Below, piece by piece: positions 6,602-13,110 of a stretch of DNA of 13,151 nt (position 1 is its first letter; each line of letters begins with the position of its first letter). The DNA lies in assembly GCA_910586875.1 (NCBI GenBank), contig CAJUJI010000077.1, positions 1-13,151 of the forward strand. Direction: 5' to 3'. Made by a program: the position numbers and the translations under genes. The notes beneath the pieces were generated by a model that saw only the letters and a list, made by a program, of their open reading frames with translations, was not told where the DNA came from and ran no database searches. The stretch is from an uncultured Anaerotruncus sp. (lineage in GTDB: Bacteria; Bacillota; Clostridia; Oscillospirales; Ruminococcaceae).

Positions 6602-7723
6602 TCAGGCATCCAGGTCGTAAATTGCCACACAGGTAGCTGTAAAAATATCCTCTAATCTGGATACTTCCGTTAGATGTCCGCTGGATTCCTCTACCGAAAA
6701 GACCACCAAATTATTGGAATCCTGATTTGCGGCGATCAGAAATTTCCCCACAGGGTCCAAATCAAAATCCCGCGGCGTTTCTCCGCCAGTAGGTTGGTAA
6801 GCGATTGGCGTCAACAGGCCATCCAGTTCGCTCACCTGATAGGTCGCTAAGCTGTTATGCCCGCGGTTGGAGGCATACAAAAATTTGCCGTTTGGATGGA
6901 ATTTGATAGCGGCACAGGTGCTGTGACCGATAAAATCCTCCGGCAAGGTGGTGATATGCTGAATTCGATTTGCAGCGCCCTGCTCCTCCTCATAGGAATA
7001 GACATCGATGGACGAGCCCATTTCATTGACCACATAGAAGAATTGCCCGCTTGGATGAAATACACAGTGGCGCGGTCCCTGCCCCTTCTCTGTTTCTACA
7101 TAGGGCTGCTTTGCCGCGTTTAGATGGCCATTTTCATAATCGATTTCGTAAATAAAGGTTTTGTCACAACCCAAATCGGGCACAAATGCACGGCGCTGTA
7201 GCCGGTCAAACTGAAATTGGTGCGCATGAGGTCCGGTTTGCCGGATCGGGTTAGGTCCGCTTCCTTTGTGTTGGAGAAAGCAGGAGGGCCTCTCCAGGGA
7301 GCCGTCCTCCAAAATAGGCAGAACGCAAACACTGCCGCTCATAAAATTGGCTACAAATGCGTGGGTGCAGTCCTTGTCCAACGCCAGATGTACAGCATCC
7401 GTTCCGCCGGTTGCCCAGCGATTTAGCAGTGTCAATTTTCCGCTCTCCCGCTCAAAGGAGAAGGCGGATACCGCTCCGGATACCAGCCCCTTATAGGTTT
7501 TCAGCTCGTTGGTGGAGTAGAGAACCTTTTTATTTTTGTGCAAGGCAACATAGGAGGGATTCGGTTCTCCCAACGCCTTCTTTAACAGGGTCAGAGCTCC
7601 AGTTTGCGCATCCATCTGCAAGGTATAAATTCCCTCGCCCTTGGCATAGACAATCTCTCCGGTCCCCAATTTGATTGTTTCGCTGTAGGTTCCAACAAAC
7701 ACAGTATAGTTTTTATGCTTCAT
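6602..7723 (-). CDS. Lactonase family protein, seven-bladed beta-propeller (6-phosphogluconolactonase-like)
   Basis: Predicted beta-propeller lactonase of 373 residues, the YbhE/Pgl type that opens sugar lactones such as 6-phosphogluconolactone; here it could act on another aldono- or sugar-acid lactone. No signal peptide, so cytoplasmic. Family marks in order: an early FVGTYSE blade, GEPNPSYVALHKNKKVLYSTNE, the GPHAHQFQFD active-site-region motif, GQGPRHCVFHPSGQFFYVVNE, FHPNGKFLYASNRGHNS and the C-terminal GGETPRDFDLDPVGKFLIAANQ. Start: GAAGGAGAG (about 7731-7739) lies 7-8 bases before ATG 7723; an extension to 7870 would add 49 residues unlike the family and overlap the divergent promoter. 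It diverges from the second TTT operon. No convincing promoter of its own was found in the AT-rich gap. Family sure, substrate not. Confidence 0.92.
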   Translation of the reverse strand: MKHKNYTVFVGTYSETIKLGTGEIVYAKGEGIYTLQMDAQTGALTLLKKALGEPNPSYVALHKNKKVLYSTNELKTYKGLVSGAVSAFSFERESGKLTLLNRWATGGTDAVHLALDKDCTHAFVANFMSGSVCVLPILEDGSLERPSCFLQHKGSGPNPIRQTGPHAHQFQFDRLQRRAFVPDLGCDKTFIYEIDYENGHLNAAKQPYVETEKGQGPRHCVFHPSGQFFYVVNEMGSSIDVYSYEEEQGAANRIQHITTLPEDFIGHSTCAAIKFHPNGKFLYASNRGHNSLATYQVSELDGLLTPIAYQPTGGETPRDFDLDPVGKFLIAANQDSNNLVVFSVEESSGHLTEVSRLEDIFTATCVAIYDLDA

Positions 7724-7834
7724 AGCGTTCTCTCCTTCGGTTCCTTTTTCTGAAATAAGCGGCAGAGGCTTTGCCATATTTTTCAAAAAATAAAGATTTA
7801 CTTTGGCAATAATGTCGAAAAATAAAAGGATGCC

Positions 7835-7864
7835 TTGACAACCAGAATTGGAATATGCTATAAA
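7835..7864 (+). promoter_or_regulatory. Sigma-A promoter of the second TTT operon
   Basis: Consensus TTGACA (7835-7840), an 18-base spacer and TATAAA (7859-7864) preceded by TGC, an extended -10. The predicted start is near 7871, upstream of both operator-like sites, so these would act by blocking elongation, looping, or contact with the initiating polymerase. Confidence 0.72.
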
Positions 7865-7896
7865 ATCCATATGAACTACAAATTTTTAAAAAAACT

Positions 7897-7917
7897 ATAA
7901 CATGTTTAACAAGTTAT
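7897..7917. promoter_or_regulatory. Operator-like 21-bp palindrome (two AACA(T/A)GTT elements)
   Basis: The half-sites ATAACATGTT (7897-7906) and AACAAGTTAT (7908-7917) form an inverted repeat with 9 of 10 base pairs around a central T. It also contains AACATGTT (7899-7906) and AACAAGTT (7908-7915) side by side, 9 bases apart. It begins about 26 bases downstream of the predicted start. Its sequence differs from the GntR-promoter palindrome, so a different regulator may bind. Confidence 0.55.
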
Positions 7918-8001
7918 GTCAATACTACAAAAATTATTCCATAGAACACCAATAATTTCGCGAAATTTGCAAGAGAGGAGGCTGGGATATTCGTGAGGTA
8001 G

Positions 8002-8011
8002 AACATGTTAT
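8002..8011. promoter_or_regulatory. Second copy of the AACATGTT operator-like element
   Basis: AACATGTTAT is the exact reverse complement of ATAACATGTT at 7897-7906, 105 bases downstream, and includes the same 8-bp palindrome AACATGTT. It lies 45 bases before the receptor start codon. Together with the first site it could support looping or a roadblock. Chance cannot be excluded for a 10-base match in AT-rich DNA. Confidence 0.45.
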
Positions 8012-8055
8012 AAAGTAAAACACACACTGAAATTCAGAAAATGGAGGATTGTACG

Positions 8056-9156
8056 ATGAAAAAGTGGACAGCTCTTTTGCTGACTGCTGCAATGACAGCA
8101 GCCCTTTTGGGTGGTTGTGCAAACAATACCGCCAGCAGCAGCGGGAATGCTTCAAACAGCAGCACACCCCCGAATTCCCAAAGCAGTACGGAAAGCAGCG
8201 ATAGCAGCGAATGGACTCCAGATGGCCCGATCACCATTGTTGTAGGGATGGCCGCCGGTGGAGGGATCGACACGATGGCCCGTACAATGGCTGCCGGCAT
8301 CGGTGAATATTTAGGGGTGGATGTGATTGTAGAGAATATGCCAGGTTCCAGCTCCGGATTGGCGGCCGATTATGTCACAGAGCAGCCAGCGGATGGGTAT
8401 ACAATTTTTGCTTGCAGCTCCTCGATCTGCGGATTTTCTACCACAGAAAATTCAGATGTTACTTATAAGGACCTGGAGGTCCTTTGTATGCCATTTACAA
8501 CCCACAACCCCGCGATTCTGGTCAATGCGAACTCCGGCATTGCCACCATGGAGCAATGGCTGGACAAGGTCAAGAGCGAACCGACAACAGCCTCTACTGC
8601 GGGGGTAGGCTCCACCTGGCATATTCCAGCCGCGCTGATTGCAGGTACAATCGGTGCTGAGGCGACCTATGTTCCCTATGATTCCGGTAAAGAAACGACC
8701 CTAGCGGTTTCCCGCGGCGAGGTGGATTGGACCGCCTGTGGAATCTATCAGGAATCGAGTGAGGCGATTCTCTCCGGTCTGGTGACCCCGCTTTGTGTTT
8801 GTGCACCCACTGCTTTTGAGCTAGAGGGCTATGGAGAGGTTGCCTCAATTCTGGATTACATCCCGCAGTTGCAGGAATATGCGGATATTCTGGGCGGATG
8901 GAGAGGCTTTGCTGTGGCAGCCGGCACGCCTGACGCGGTCAAAAGCAAGCTTGTCAAAGCGCTTGAACATGCGGTCCAGACGGAGCAGATGCAAACCCTG
9001 CTGACAAACAATGGCGTAATTGAATCTCCGGTTTTGTATGGCAGCGATGCCCAGGAAATGTTTGAAAAGACCGTGCGTATTTATTCCTGGCTGTTATATG
9101 ATTTGGGGGATGGCACACGGGAGCCCTCCGAGGTTGAGGTACCTCGCTGGGATTAA
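8056..9156 (+). CDS. TTT substrate-binding lipoprotein (TctC/Bug family), second system
   Basis: Extracytoplasmic receptor of the second tripartite tricarboxylate transporter, 366 residues. Signal peptide with lipobox LLGGC (Cys21), then a Ser/Asn/Thr-rich linker to about residue 52. The binding domain opens with ITIVVGMAAGGGID (59-72); D72 falls at exactly the same residue number as in the first receptor. VIVENMPGSSSGLAADYV and QPADGYTIF correspond to the usual ENKPGAGG and PDGYTL loops, but are divergent, so ligand specificity probably differs from the first system. Start: TGGAGGA (8042-8048) is 7 bases before ATG 8056; a start at 8041 would overlap that site. It heads the second operon, 36 bases before the cupin gene start. 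Confidence 0.92.
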   Translation: MKKWTALLLTAAMTAALLGGCANNTASSSGNASNSSTPPNSQSSTESSDSSEWTPDGPITIVVGMAAGGGIDTMARTMAAGIGEYLGVDVIVENMPGSSSGLAADYVTEQPADGYTIFACSSSICGFSTTENSDVTYKDLEVLCMPFTTHNPAILVNANSGIATMEQWLDKVKSEPTTASTAGVGSTWHIPAALIAGTIGAEATYVPYDSGKETTLAVSRGEVDWTACGIYQESSEAILSGLVTPLCVCAPTAFELEGYGEVASILDYIPQLQEYADILGGWRGFAVAAGTPDAVKSKLVKALEHAVQTEQMQTLLTNNGVIESPVLYGSDAQEMFEKTVRIYSWLLYDLGDGTREPSEVEVPRWD

Positions 9157-9192
9157 ACAGAACGAAATTATAAAGGAAAGGGGCATGGTGTT

Positions 9193-9240
9193 ATGCCGCG
9201 TCATGAAGCATTTCTGTTCGATCTGGCAAACAAGGATTAA
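9193..9240 (+). pseudogene. 5' end of the first cupin gene, cut off by an in-frame TAA
   Basis: An ATG at 9193, 9 bases after a good GGAAAGGGG site (9175-9183), opens a frame of 15 codons ending in TAA at 9238-9240. The same frame continues without another stop through the cupin domain to 9648. The read-across product MPRHEAFLFDLANKD, stop, IKGDEQYEVQMEHFF runs as smooth protein and resembles the N-terminus of the second cupin (YFTYDLARGINVEKPYQ). The simplest reading is a nonsense mutation (or sequence error) in an originally longer gene of 9193-9648. A genuine short leader peptide coupled to the cupin start is the alternative. Confidence 0.6.
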
Positions 9241-9264
9241 ATCAAGGGGGATGAGCAATATGAG

Positions 9265-9648
9265 GTGCAGATGGAGCATTTCTTTGCCATCAGTAAGGAT
9301 ACCTGTGGCAGCGATTTTGTGATGGATTATACCGTAATTCCAGTGGGAAACATCTCCCGCGCACATGTCCATATCAATACAGCGCTGGGCCAGTATTTTA
9401 TAAAAGGGGAGGGATACTACATCTGCGGCTATGGCACCGAGGACGAAAAGCGGTATCCGTTCCATCCAGGCGTGTTTATTTATGTGCCGCGCGGGGTAAT
9501 CCATAAGCTGGTCAATACAGGAGACGTTCCAATTGAATCGATAACCGTTTATTCGGTGGGCAGCGGTGAGGCTACAGGCAAATATTATACCGAACCACCG
9601 ATTGAAGCGAAATCCACAGGGTTCCAGTTCCAACGAGAAGAAGAATAA
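9265..9648 (+). CDS. Cupin-domain protein (5' end disrupted by upstream in-frame stop)
   Basis: Single-domain cupin, 127 residues from GTG 9265 (ATG 9271 is the other candidate; GAGG at 9262-9265 precedes it). The beta-barrel signature is present in part: HVH (H34, H36) for motif 1 followed by GQYFIKGEG, and PRGVIHKLVN with H80 for motif 2. The glutamate normally found after the HxH is not at its place, so the metal site would lean on three histidines. Small cupins in sugar-acid clusters can be isomerases or ring-opening enzymes such as KdgF; which applies here is unknown. The likely original start is ATG 9193, but TAA at 9238-9240 interrupts that frame, so this piece may be made only by re-initiation, or not at all. 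It lies between the second receptor and tctB, an unusual place for an enzyme. Confidence 0.75.
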   Translation: MQMEHFFAISKDTCGSDFVMDYTVIPVGNISRAHVHINTALGQYFIKGEGYYICGYGTEDEKRYPFHPGVFIYVPRGVIHKLVNTGDVPIESITVYSVGSGEATGKYYTEPPIEAKSTGFQFQREEE

Positions 9649-9651
9649 CAC

Positions 9652-9693
9652 AAGGCTGGCTGATGCACCGCTTTGTGTGTCAGCCGGCTTTTT
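9652..9693 (+). terminator. Intercistronic hairpin with T-run after the first cupin gene
   Basis: AAGGCTGGCTGA (9652-9663) pairs with TCAGCCGGCTTT (9680-9691) in a 12-bp stem with two G-U pairs, followed by TT, 3 bases after the cupin stop. ACACAAGG (9648-9655) can alternatively pair with CTTTGTGT (9671-9678), a fold that excludes the terminator stem. Since tctB and tctA continue downstream with no clear new promoter, this should be a leaky or regulated terminator. Confidence 0.7.
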
Positions 9694-9720
9694 CCACAAT
9701 CAAGATAGGGGGCTAAGCTT

Positions 9721-10194
9721 ATGCAGCTATCAAAACAGGAGCGGGAAAGCCTGATTAGTGCAGTGTTTCTGCTGCTTTCGATCTTCTTTTTTTGCTCCTG
9801 CTTCCTGATCAACAACAAAGGAATTGTGATGCAGAGCGCACGCCTGATGCCCATGATGATTACAAGCGTGATGCTTTTGCTGAGTTTGGTTAGCCTGATC
9901 AAGAACATTCGGGCAGGCGGCTTTCCTGGGCCCGCAAAAATCTGGCATTCCATAAAGGCTGGATTGCAAAGCGAGAGCTTGCAATCCACACTGCTGGCGA
10001 TTCTAATTGTAGCAATCTACATCTTTTTTGGGCTGGCCTATTTGGGCTTCTATTTGAGCAGTATGCTGTTGATTGGTTTTATCAGTCTTTTTTACGTCCG
10101 CCGCATCAAACCCTATCAAGGCATTTTGATTGCTGTGTTGTTGACCGCTCTGCTATATGTTGTTTTTCGGATGGGACTGGGTATGAATTTGTAA
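9721..10194 (+). CDS. TTT small membrane subunit TctB, second system
   Basis: Small membrane component of the second transporter, 157 residues. Hydrophobic segments lie at about 11-30, 43-60, 89-126 (probably two) and 133-150. ARLMPMM before the second segment matches the conserved R..P region of TctB, as in the first copy (ARVYP). The C-terminus ends FRMGLGMNL instead of the LPxG-type tail. ATAGGGGG (9706-9712) lies 8 bases before ATG 9721. The stop codon overlaps the AAAGGAGG ribosome binding site of tctA, so translation of the two is probably coupled. Assignment rests on topology, size and position before tctA. Confidence 0.88.
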   Translation: MQLSKQERESLISAVFLLLSIFFFCSCFLINNKGIVMQSARLMPMMITSVMLLLSLVSLIKNIRAGGFPGPAKIWHSIKAGLQSESLQSTLLAILIVAIYIFFGLAYLGFYLSSMLLIGFISLFYVRRIKPYQGILIAVLLTALLYVVFRMGLGMNL

Positions 10195-10208
10195 AGGAGG
10201 CAAAAGCA

Positions 10209-11696
10209 TTGGCGAGCATCCAGAATCTATTATCCCATGTAAGCGCAGAGATGTTTTTTCTGATGGTGCTGGGGGTCTGTGTTGGGATTATTGGCGGTGC
10301 ACTGCCCGGTATTTCCTCCACAACAACGGTTGCTCTATGCGCTACATTTGCTTACACGATGGATTTTCATAATGCAATTATGTTCTTATGCGCTACCCAG
10401 GTGGGCAGTACCTATGGCGGGAGTATTTCGGCCTCCATTTTAAATATCCCTGGCACGCCAGCCTCCGCAGCAACCGCATTAGAGGCTTATCCGATGGCGA
10501 AGGACGGCAGAGGGCGGCAGGCACTGGCGATCAACGCAATGGCCTCCTTCTGGGGAAATACCATTGGGGCAATACTGCTGCTGTTGATTATGCCGTTTGC
10601 GATCAGCCTTTCCCTTGCGTTTGGTTCGTGGGAATATTTTTGGTTTTCGATGTTTGGCCTGGTAATCTGTGCGCAGCTGAGCAGAGGTGATTTTTTAAAG
10701 GGTTTGTTTTCCGCCTGTTTTGGGCTGTTGGTTTCCTTCGTAGGCTCTGACCCGATCTATGGTGCAGGGGCTTTGCGCTTTACTTACGGCATCCGCTACT
10801 TAAAGGATGGAATCGGCTTGATCCCCGCTATGGTCGGACTTTATGGCATGTCTGAGGTGTTTACCTCGCTGGTGGATTATAACGCCAAAACGGTACCTCT
10901 GCGGGACAGCAAATTGTTTGCGTTTCAGGAGCTTTGGGAGCGCAAATGGATTGCATTGCGGGTTTCGGTGATCGGCTTTGTCATTGGTGTAATTCCAGGA
11001 GTGGGGTCCAATATTGCGTCCTGGGTGGGTTATAATCAGGCATATTCCGCAAGCAAGCACAAACAGGCCTTTGGACATGGTTCGATAGACGGTCTTGTAG
11101 GCTCTGAGGCCGCCAACAACGCCTGTGCACCCGGCACCTATGCACCGCTTTTGGCATTGGGGATTCCAGGAGATGGCGTTACAGCAATTATCCTCAGTAT
11201 TTTGACCGTTCAGGGGATTCAAACCGGCGCCAACTTTATGTCCAATAATCCGGATTTTATTTATCTTCTGGTGGCAGGGCTGTTGATAGCAGGGGTGTTG
11301 TTTCTGTTGATTGGTACTGTAACAGGGCGGATGATCTGCCGTGTGCTGGAAGCTCCGCTGCCAGTGATCATGTCGGTTGTCATCTGCTTGTGCGCCATTG
11401 GTGCTTACAGCAATTCCAATCGTTATGGTGATATTGTGATCATGTTTCTGTTTGGTATCATCGGATTGGTTCTGCGCAGATGGGCGGTTCCTTCTGCACC
11501 ATTGGTGCTGGGGATTGTTGTGGGAGGCGGCCTGGTCGACGCAAATTTCCGCCGCGCTTTTATGGCTGGCAAAAGCAGCCTGCTGCCCTTTGTTACCCGC
11601 CCGATTTCGCTGCTTCTTGTTGTAGTTTTGGTGCTGATGATAGGGAAGGAATTTTTCTGGCCGGCGCTCAAAGCGCGCAAAGCGAAAGCTTTATAA
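10209..11696 (+). CDS. TTT large permease subunit TctA, second system
   Basis: Large membrane subunit, 495 residues, with about 11-12 hydrophobic segments. Signatures: GALPGISSTTT (30-40), STYGGSISASILNIPGTPASAATALEAYPMAKDGRG in the first half, and GVIPGVGSNIASW, GSEAANNACAPG and LALGIPGDGVTAIILS in the second half. It shares the GTPASA, EAANNA and LGIPG blocks with the first TctA but differs in between, so the two systems are paralogous rather than a recent duplication. It starts at TTG 10209, 8 bases after AAAGGAGG (10193-10200), with no better ATG nearby. The C-terminus is basic (KARKAKAL). The cupin-2 gene follows after 34 bases. Confidence 0.95.
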   Translation: MASIQNLLSHVSAEMFFLMVLGVCVGIIGGALPGISSTTTVALCATFAYTMDFHNAIMFLCATQVGSTYGGSISASILNIPGTPASAATALEAYPMAKDGRGRQALAINAMASFWGNTIGAILLLLIMPFAISLSLAFGSWEYFWFSMFGLVICAQLSRGDFLKGLFSACFGLLVSFVGSDPIYGAGALRFTYGIRYLKDGIGLIPAMVGLYGMSEVFTSLVDYNAKTVPLRDSKLFAFQELWERKWIALRVSVIGFVIGVIPGVGSNIASWVGYNQAYSASKHKQAFGHGSIDGLVGSEAANNACAPGTYAPLLALGIPGDGVTAIILSILTVQGIQTGANFMSNNPDFIYLLVAGLLIAGVLFLLIGTVTGRMICRVLEAPLPVIMSVVICLCAIGAYSNSNRYGDIVIMFLFGIIGLVLRRWAVPSAPLVLGIVVGGGLVDANFRRAFMAGKSSLLPFVTRPISLLLVVVLVLMIGKEFFWPALKARKAKAL

Positions 11697-11730
11697 AATA
11701 GAAATCCAAACAGTAGAGAGGAGAATGGAT

Positions 11731-12138
11731 ATGTATTTTACCTATGACCTTGCACGCGGCATCAATGTAGAAAAGCCCTATCAGCGAATGATGATGCCTT
11801 ACATGATGCCGGATACCGCATCCTGTCCGGTGAATTTTTCGGTGCATCTCACCGAGTGGGATCCCGGCTCCCAGGTTGACGAACATCTGCATGAAGCTGC
11901 GATAGAGGCTATGTTCTGCATTTCCGGCCATGGCACAGCTTCAATAGGCGATCAGGTCTATGAGTTTTCAGAAAATTCTATGATTGCAGCAGCGCCCGGC
12001 GAACTGCACTGCATTAAAAATACCGGCAACGAGGTTCTGCGCTGCTTGTGTGTCTTCTCGCCACCTATGACGGCTTCCGGTCTGCGCCAACGAGCGAAGC
12101 AAGCTGCTCAGACAAGTGAGGCGCAAGAGAATGACTGA
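11731..12138 (+). CDS. Cupin-domain protein
   Basis: Single-domain cupin, 135 residues, with both classical motifs intact: G46-x5-H52-L-H54-x4-E59-x6-G66 and P89-G-E-L-H93-x3-N97. The three His and Glu form a standard metal site, so an enzymatic role (isomerase, epimerase, ring-opening or dioxygenase-like) is plausible. Start: GAGGAG (11718-11723) is 7 bases before ATG 11731; the in-frame ATG 11725 lies only one base after that site. Its stop overlaps the start of the next gene by 8 bases. Its N-terminus (YFTYDLARG) resembles the read-across N-terminus of the first cupin, which suggests the two are related. Confidence 0.88.
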   Translation: MYFTYDLARGINVEKPYQRMMMPYMMPDTASCPVNFSVHLTEWDPGSQVDEHLHEAAIEAMFCISGHGTASIGDQVYEFSENSMIAAAPGELHCIKNTGNEVLRCLCVFSPPMTASGLRQRAKQAAQTSEAQEND

Positions 12139-12961
12139 TTTTTGCCTGGCAGCAAATGTGACCACACCAGAGGTGCAAATAGTCCCTGGGATGTTGGCTT
12201 ATACAGGGGATTTAGAGCAGAGCTTTTCTGTGCTGCATTGTGCGGGTTACACAGGCGTGGAATGGATTACGGTAGATCCTGACCGGCTGGAGCTCCCCAT
12301 TCTGGACCAGCTGCTGGCTGAGTACCAGCTGCATCCGGTGGCGGTGAATACCGGAAGGCTCTGCGGTGAATTAGGGCTGACCTTATCCTCTCCAAAGCAA
12401 GAGATCCGCATGGCGGCTGAGCAGCGTATGAAAAAGGTGATGGAGTTTGCTGCGCACTGGGGAGTGCCTGTTAATGTAGGAATTTTACGCGGTTGTTTTC
12501 TACCGGAGGTTTCTACTGAAACAACCTATGGCTGGACGGTGGAGGCATTGCAGCGGTTAAGTAGCTTCGGTACACAGTATGGCGTGACATTGTTGCTGGA
12601 AACCGTAACTACAAAAATGACAAACTTTATCAATACATTATCGCAAGCCGCGCAGCTCATCCGCGATGTGAACCAACCAGCTCTGGGCGTCATGTATGAT
12701 GTCTTTCAAATGGATTTGGAGGAACCGGATATGCAGGAGAGTATACAGCGCTATTGTGCATTGTGCGGACATGTCCATCTAGCGGATCGAGACCGCAAGG
12801 TGCCAGGAGACGGTGGATTGGACTTTCCGGCTATTCTCAAGCAAATTGTTCAGAGTGGTTACACTGGTGCGTATAGCATAGAATTAGAGATGCAACCCAA
12901 TCCGGAAATCGTTCATCAAAGAGCAGCAGCTTATCTAAAGCTACTCTTTGAAAGCTTGTAA
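12131..12961 (+). CDS. Sugar phosphate isomerase/epimerase-like TIM-barrel protein
   Basis: Predicted TIM-barrel enzyme of the xylose-isomerase-like/AP-endonuclease-2 superfamily, 276 residues. Candidate metal ligands sit at barrel-strand ends: E157 (LLLETVTT), D190 (GVMYDVFQ), H214/H216 (GHVHLADR) and E251 (YSIELEM). The stretch HVHLADRDRKVPGDGGLDFPAILKQIVQSGYTGAYSIELE is typical of the sugar isomerase/epimerase branch, which includes hydroxypyruvate isomerase and ketose 3-epimerases. GAGG (12118-12121) inside the upstream cupin gene serves ATG 12131, and the genes overlap by 8 bases, so translation is coupled. It closes the second TTT operon and probably acts on a sugar-like intermediate. 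The reaction is not determined. Confidence 0.88.
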   Translation: MTDFCLAANVTTPEVQIVPGMLAYTGDLEQSFSVLHCAGYTGVEWITVDPDRLELPILDQLLAEYQLHPVAVNTGRLCGELGLTLSSPKQEIRMAAEQRMKKVMEFAAHWGVPVNVGILRGCFLPEVSTETTYGWTVEALQRLSSFGTQYGVTLLLETVTTKMTNFINTLSQAAQLIRDVNQPALGVMYDVFQMDLEEPDMQESIQRYCALCGHVHLADRDRKVPGDGGLDFPAILKQIVQSGYTGAYSIELEMQPNPEIVHQRAAAYLKLLFESL

Positions 12962-12981
12962 CCTTTGTGCAATCAAAAAGG

Positions 12982-13011
12982 CCACCAATGGCGTGTATGC
13001 GCCATTGGTGG
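12982..13011. terminator. Hairpin terminator after the second TTT operon, likely bidirectional
   Basis: CCACCAATGGCG (12982-12993) and CGCCATTGGTGG (13000-13011) form a perfect 12-bp stem with a 6-base loop, 20 bases after the isomerase stop. The plus-strand tail (ATCTTCT) is a weak T-run, whereas the minus strand continues GGCCTTTTTG, a much better one. It can end the operon, but the asymmetry hints at a convergent minus-strand gene that it also serves. Confidence 0.8.
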
Positions 13012-13028
13012 ATCTTCTAGAGAACGAG

Positions 13029-13110
13029 TACCCTTTTAAGGGTAGCAAGTAACAATCTTTTGCAAAAGCCAGACCGTACTTGCCATTGCAATATCAGCTA
13101 GTAGCAATGG
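13029..13110. repeat. Cluster of nested inverted repeats at the right edge
   Basis: Four symmetric elements follow in 82 bases: TACCCTT-TT-AAGGGTA (13029-13044); GCAAGTA (13045-13051) against TACTTGC (13077-13083), enclosing the perfect palindrome CTTTTGCAAAAG (13057-13068); and CCATTGC (13083-13089) against GCAATGG (13104-13110). They could form consecutive RNA or cruciform stems. Function unknown; the element may continue beyond the window. Confidence 0.5.

Larger units (their letters stand above)
7724..8055. other. Divergent regulatory intergenic region (332 bp)
   Basis: This AT-rich gap separates the lactonase gene (minus) from the second receptor gene (plus). It holds the lactonase ribosome binding site, the plus-strand promoter at 7835-7864, operator-like repeats at 7897-7917 and 8002-8009, and the receptor ribosome binding site GGAGGA at 8043-8048. 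The predicted plus-strand leader is about 185 bases, long enough for downstream control. I see no coding sequence in it. Confidence 0.75.

Noticed and set aside
8470..8483. Palindrome GGACCTGGAGGTCC in the second receptor gene as a regulatory site.
   Set aside because: It is within coding sequence and encodes normal family residues; there is no positional reason for a regulatory role.
9238..9240. Programmed stop-codon readthrough of the first cupin gene.
   Set aside because: The stop is TAA, not TGA or TAG, and no selenocysteine- or pyrrolysine-type element is apparent downstream; nonsense mutation or re-initiation is simpler.
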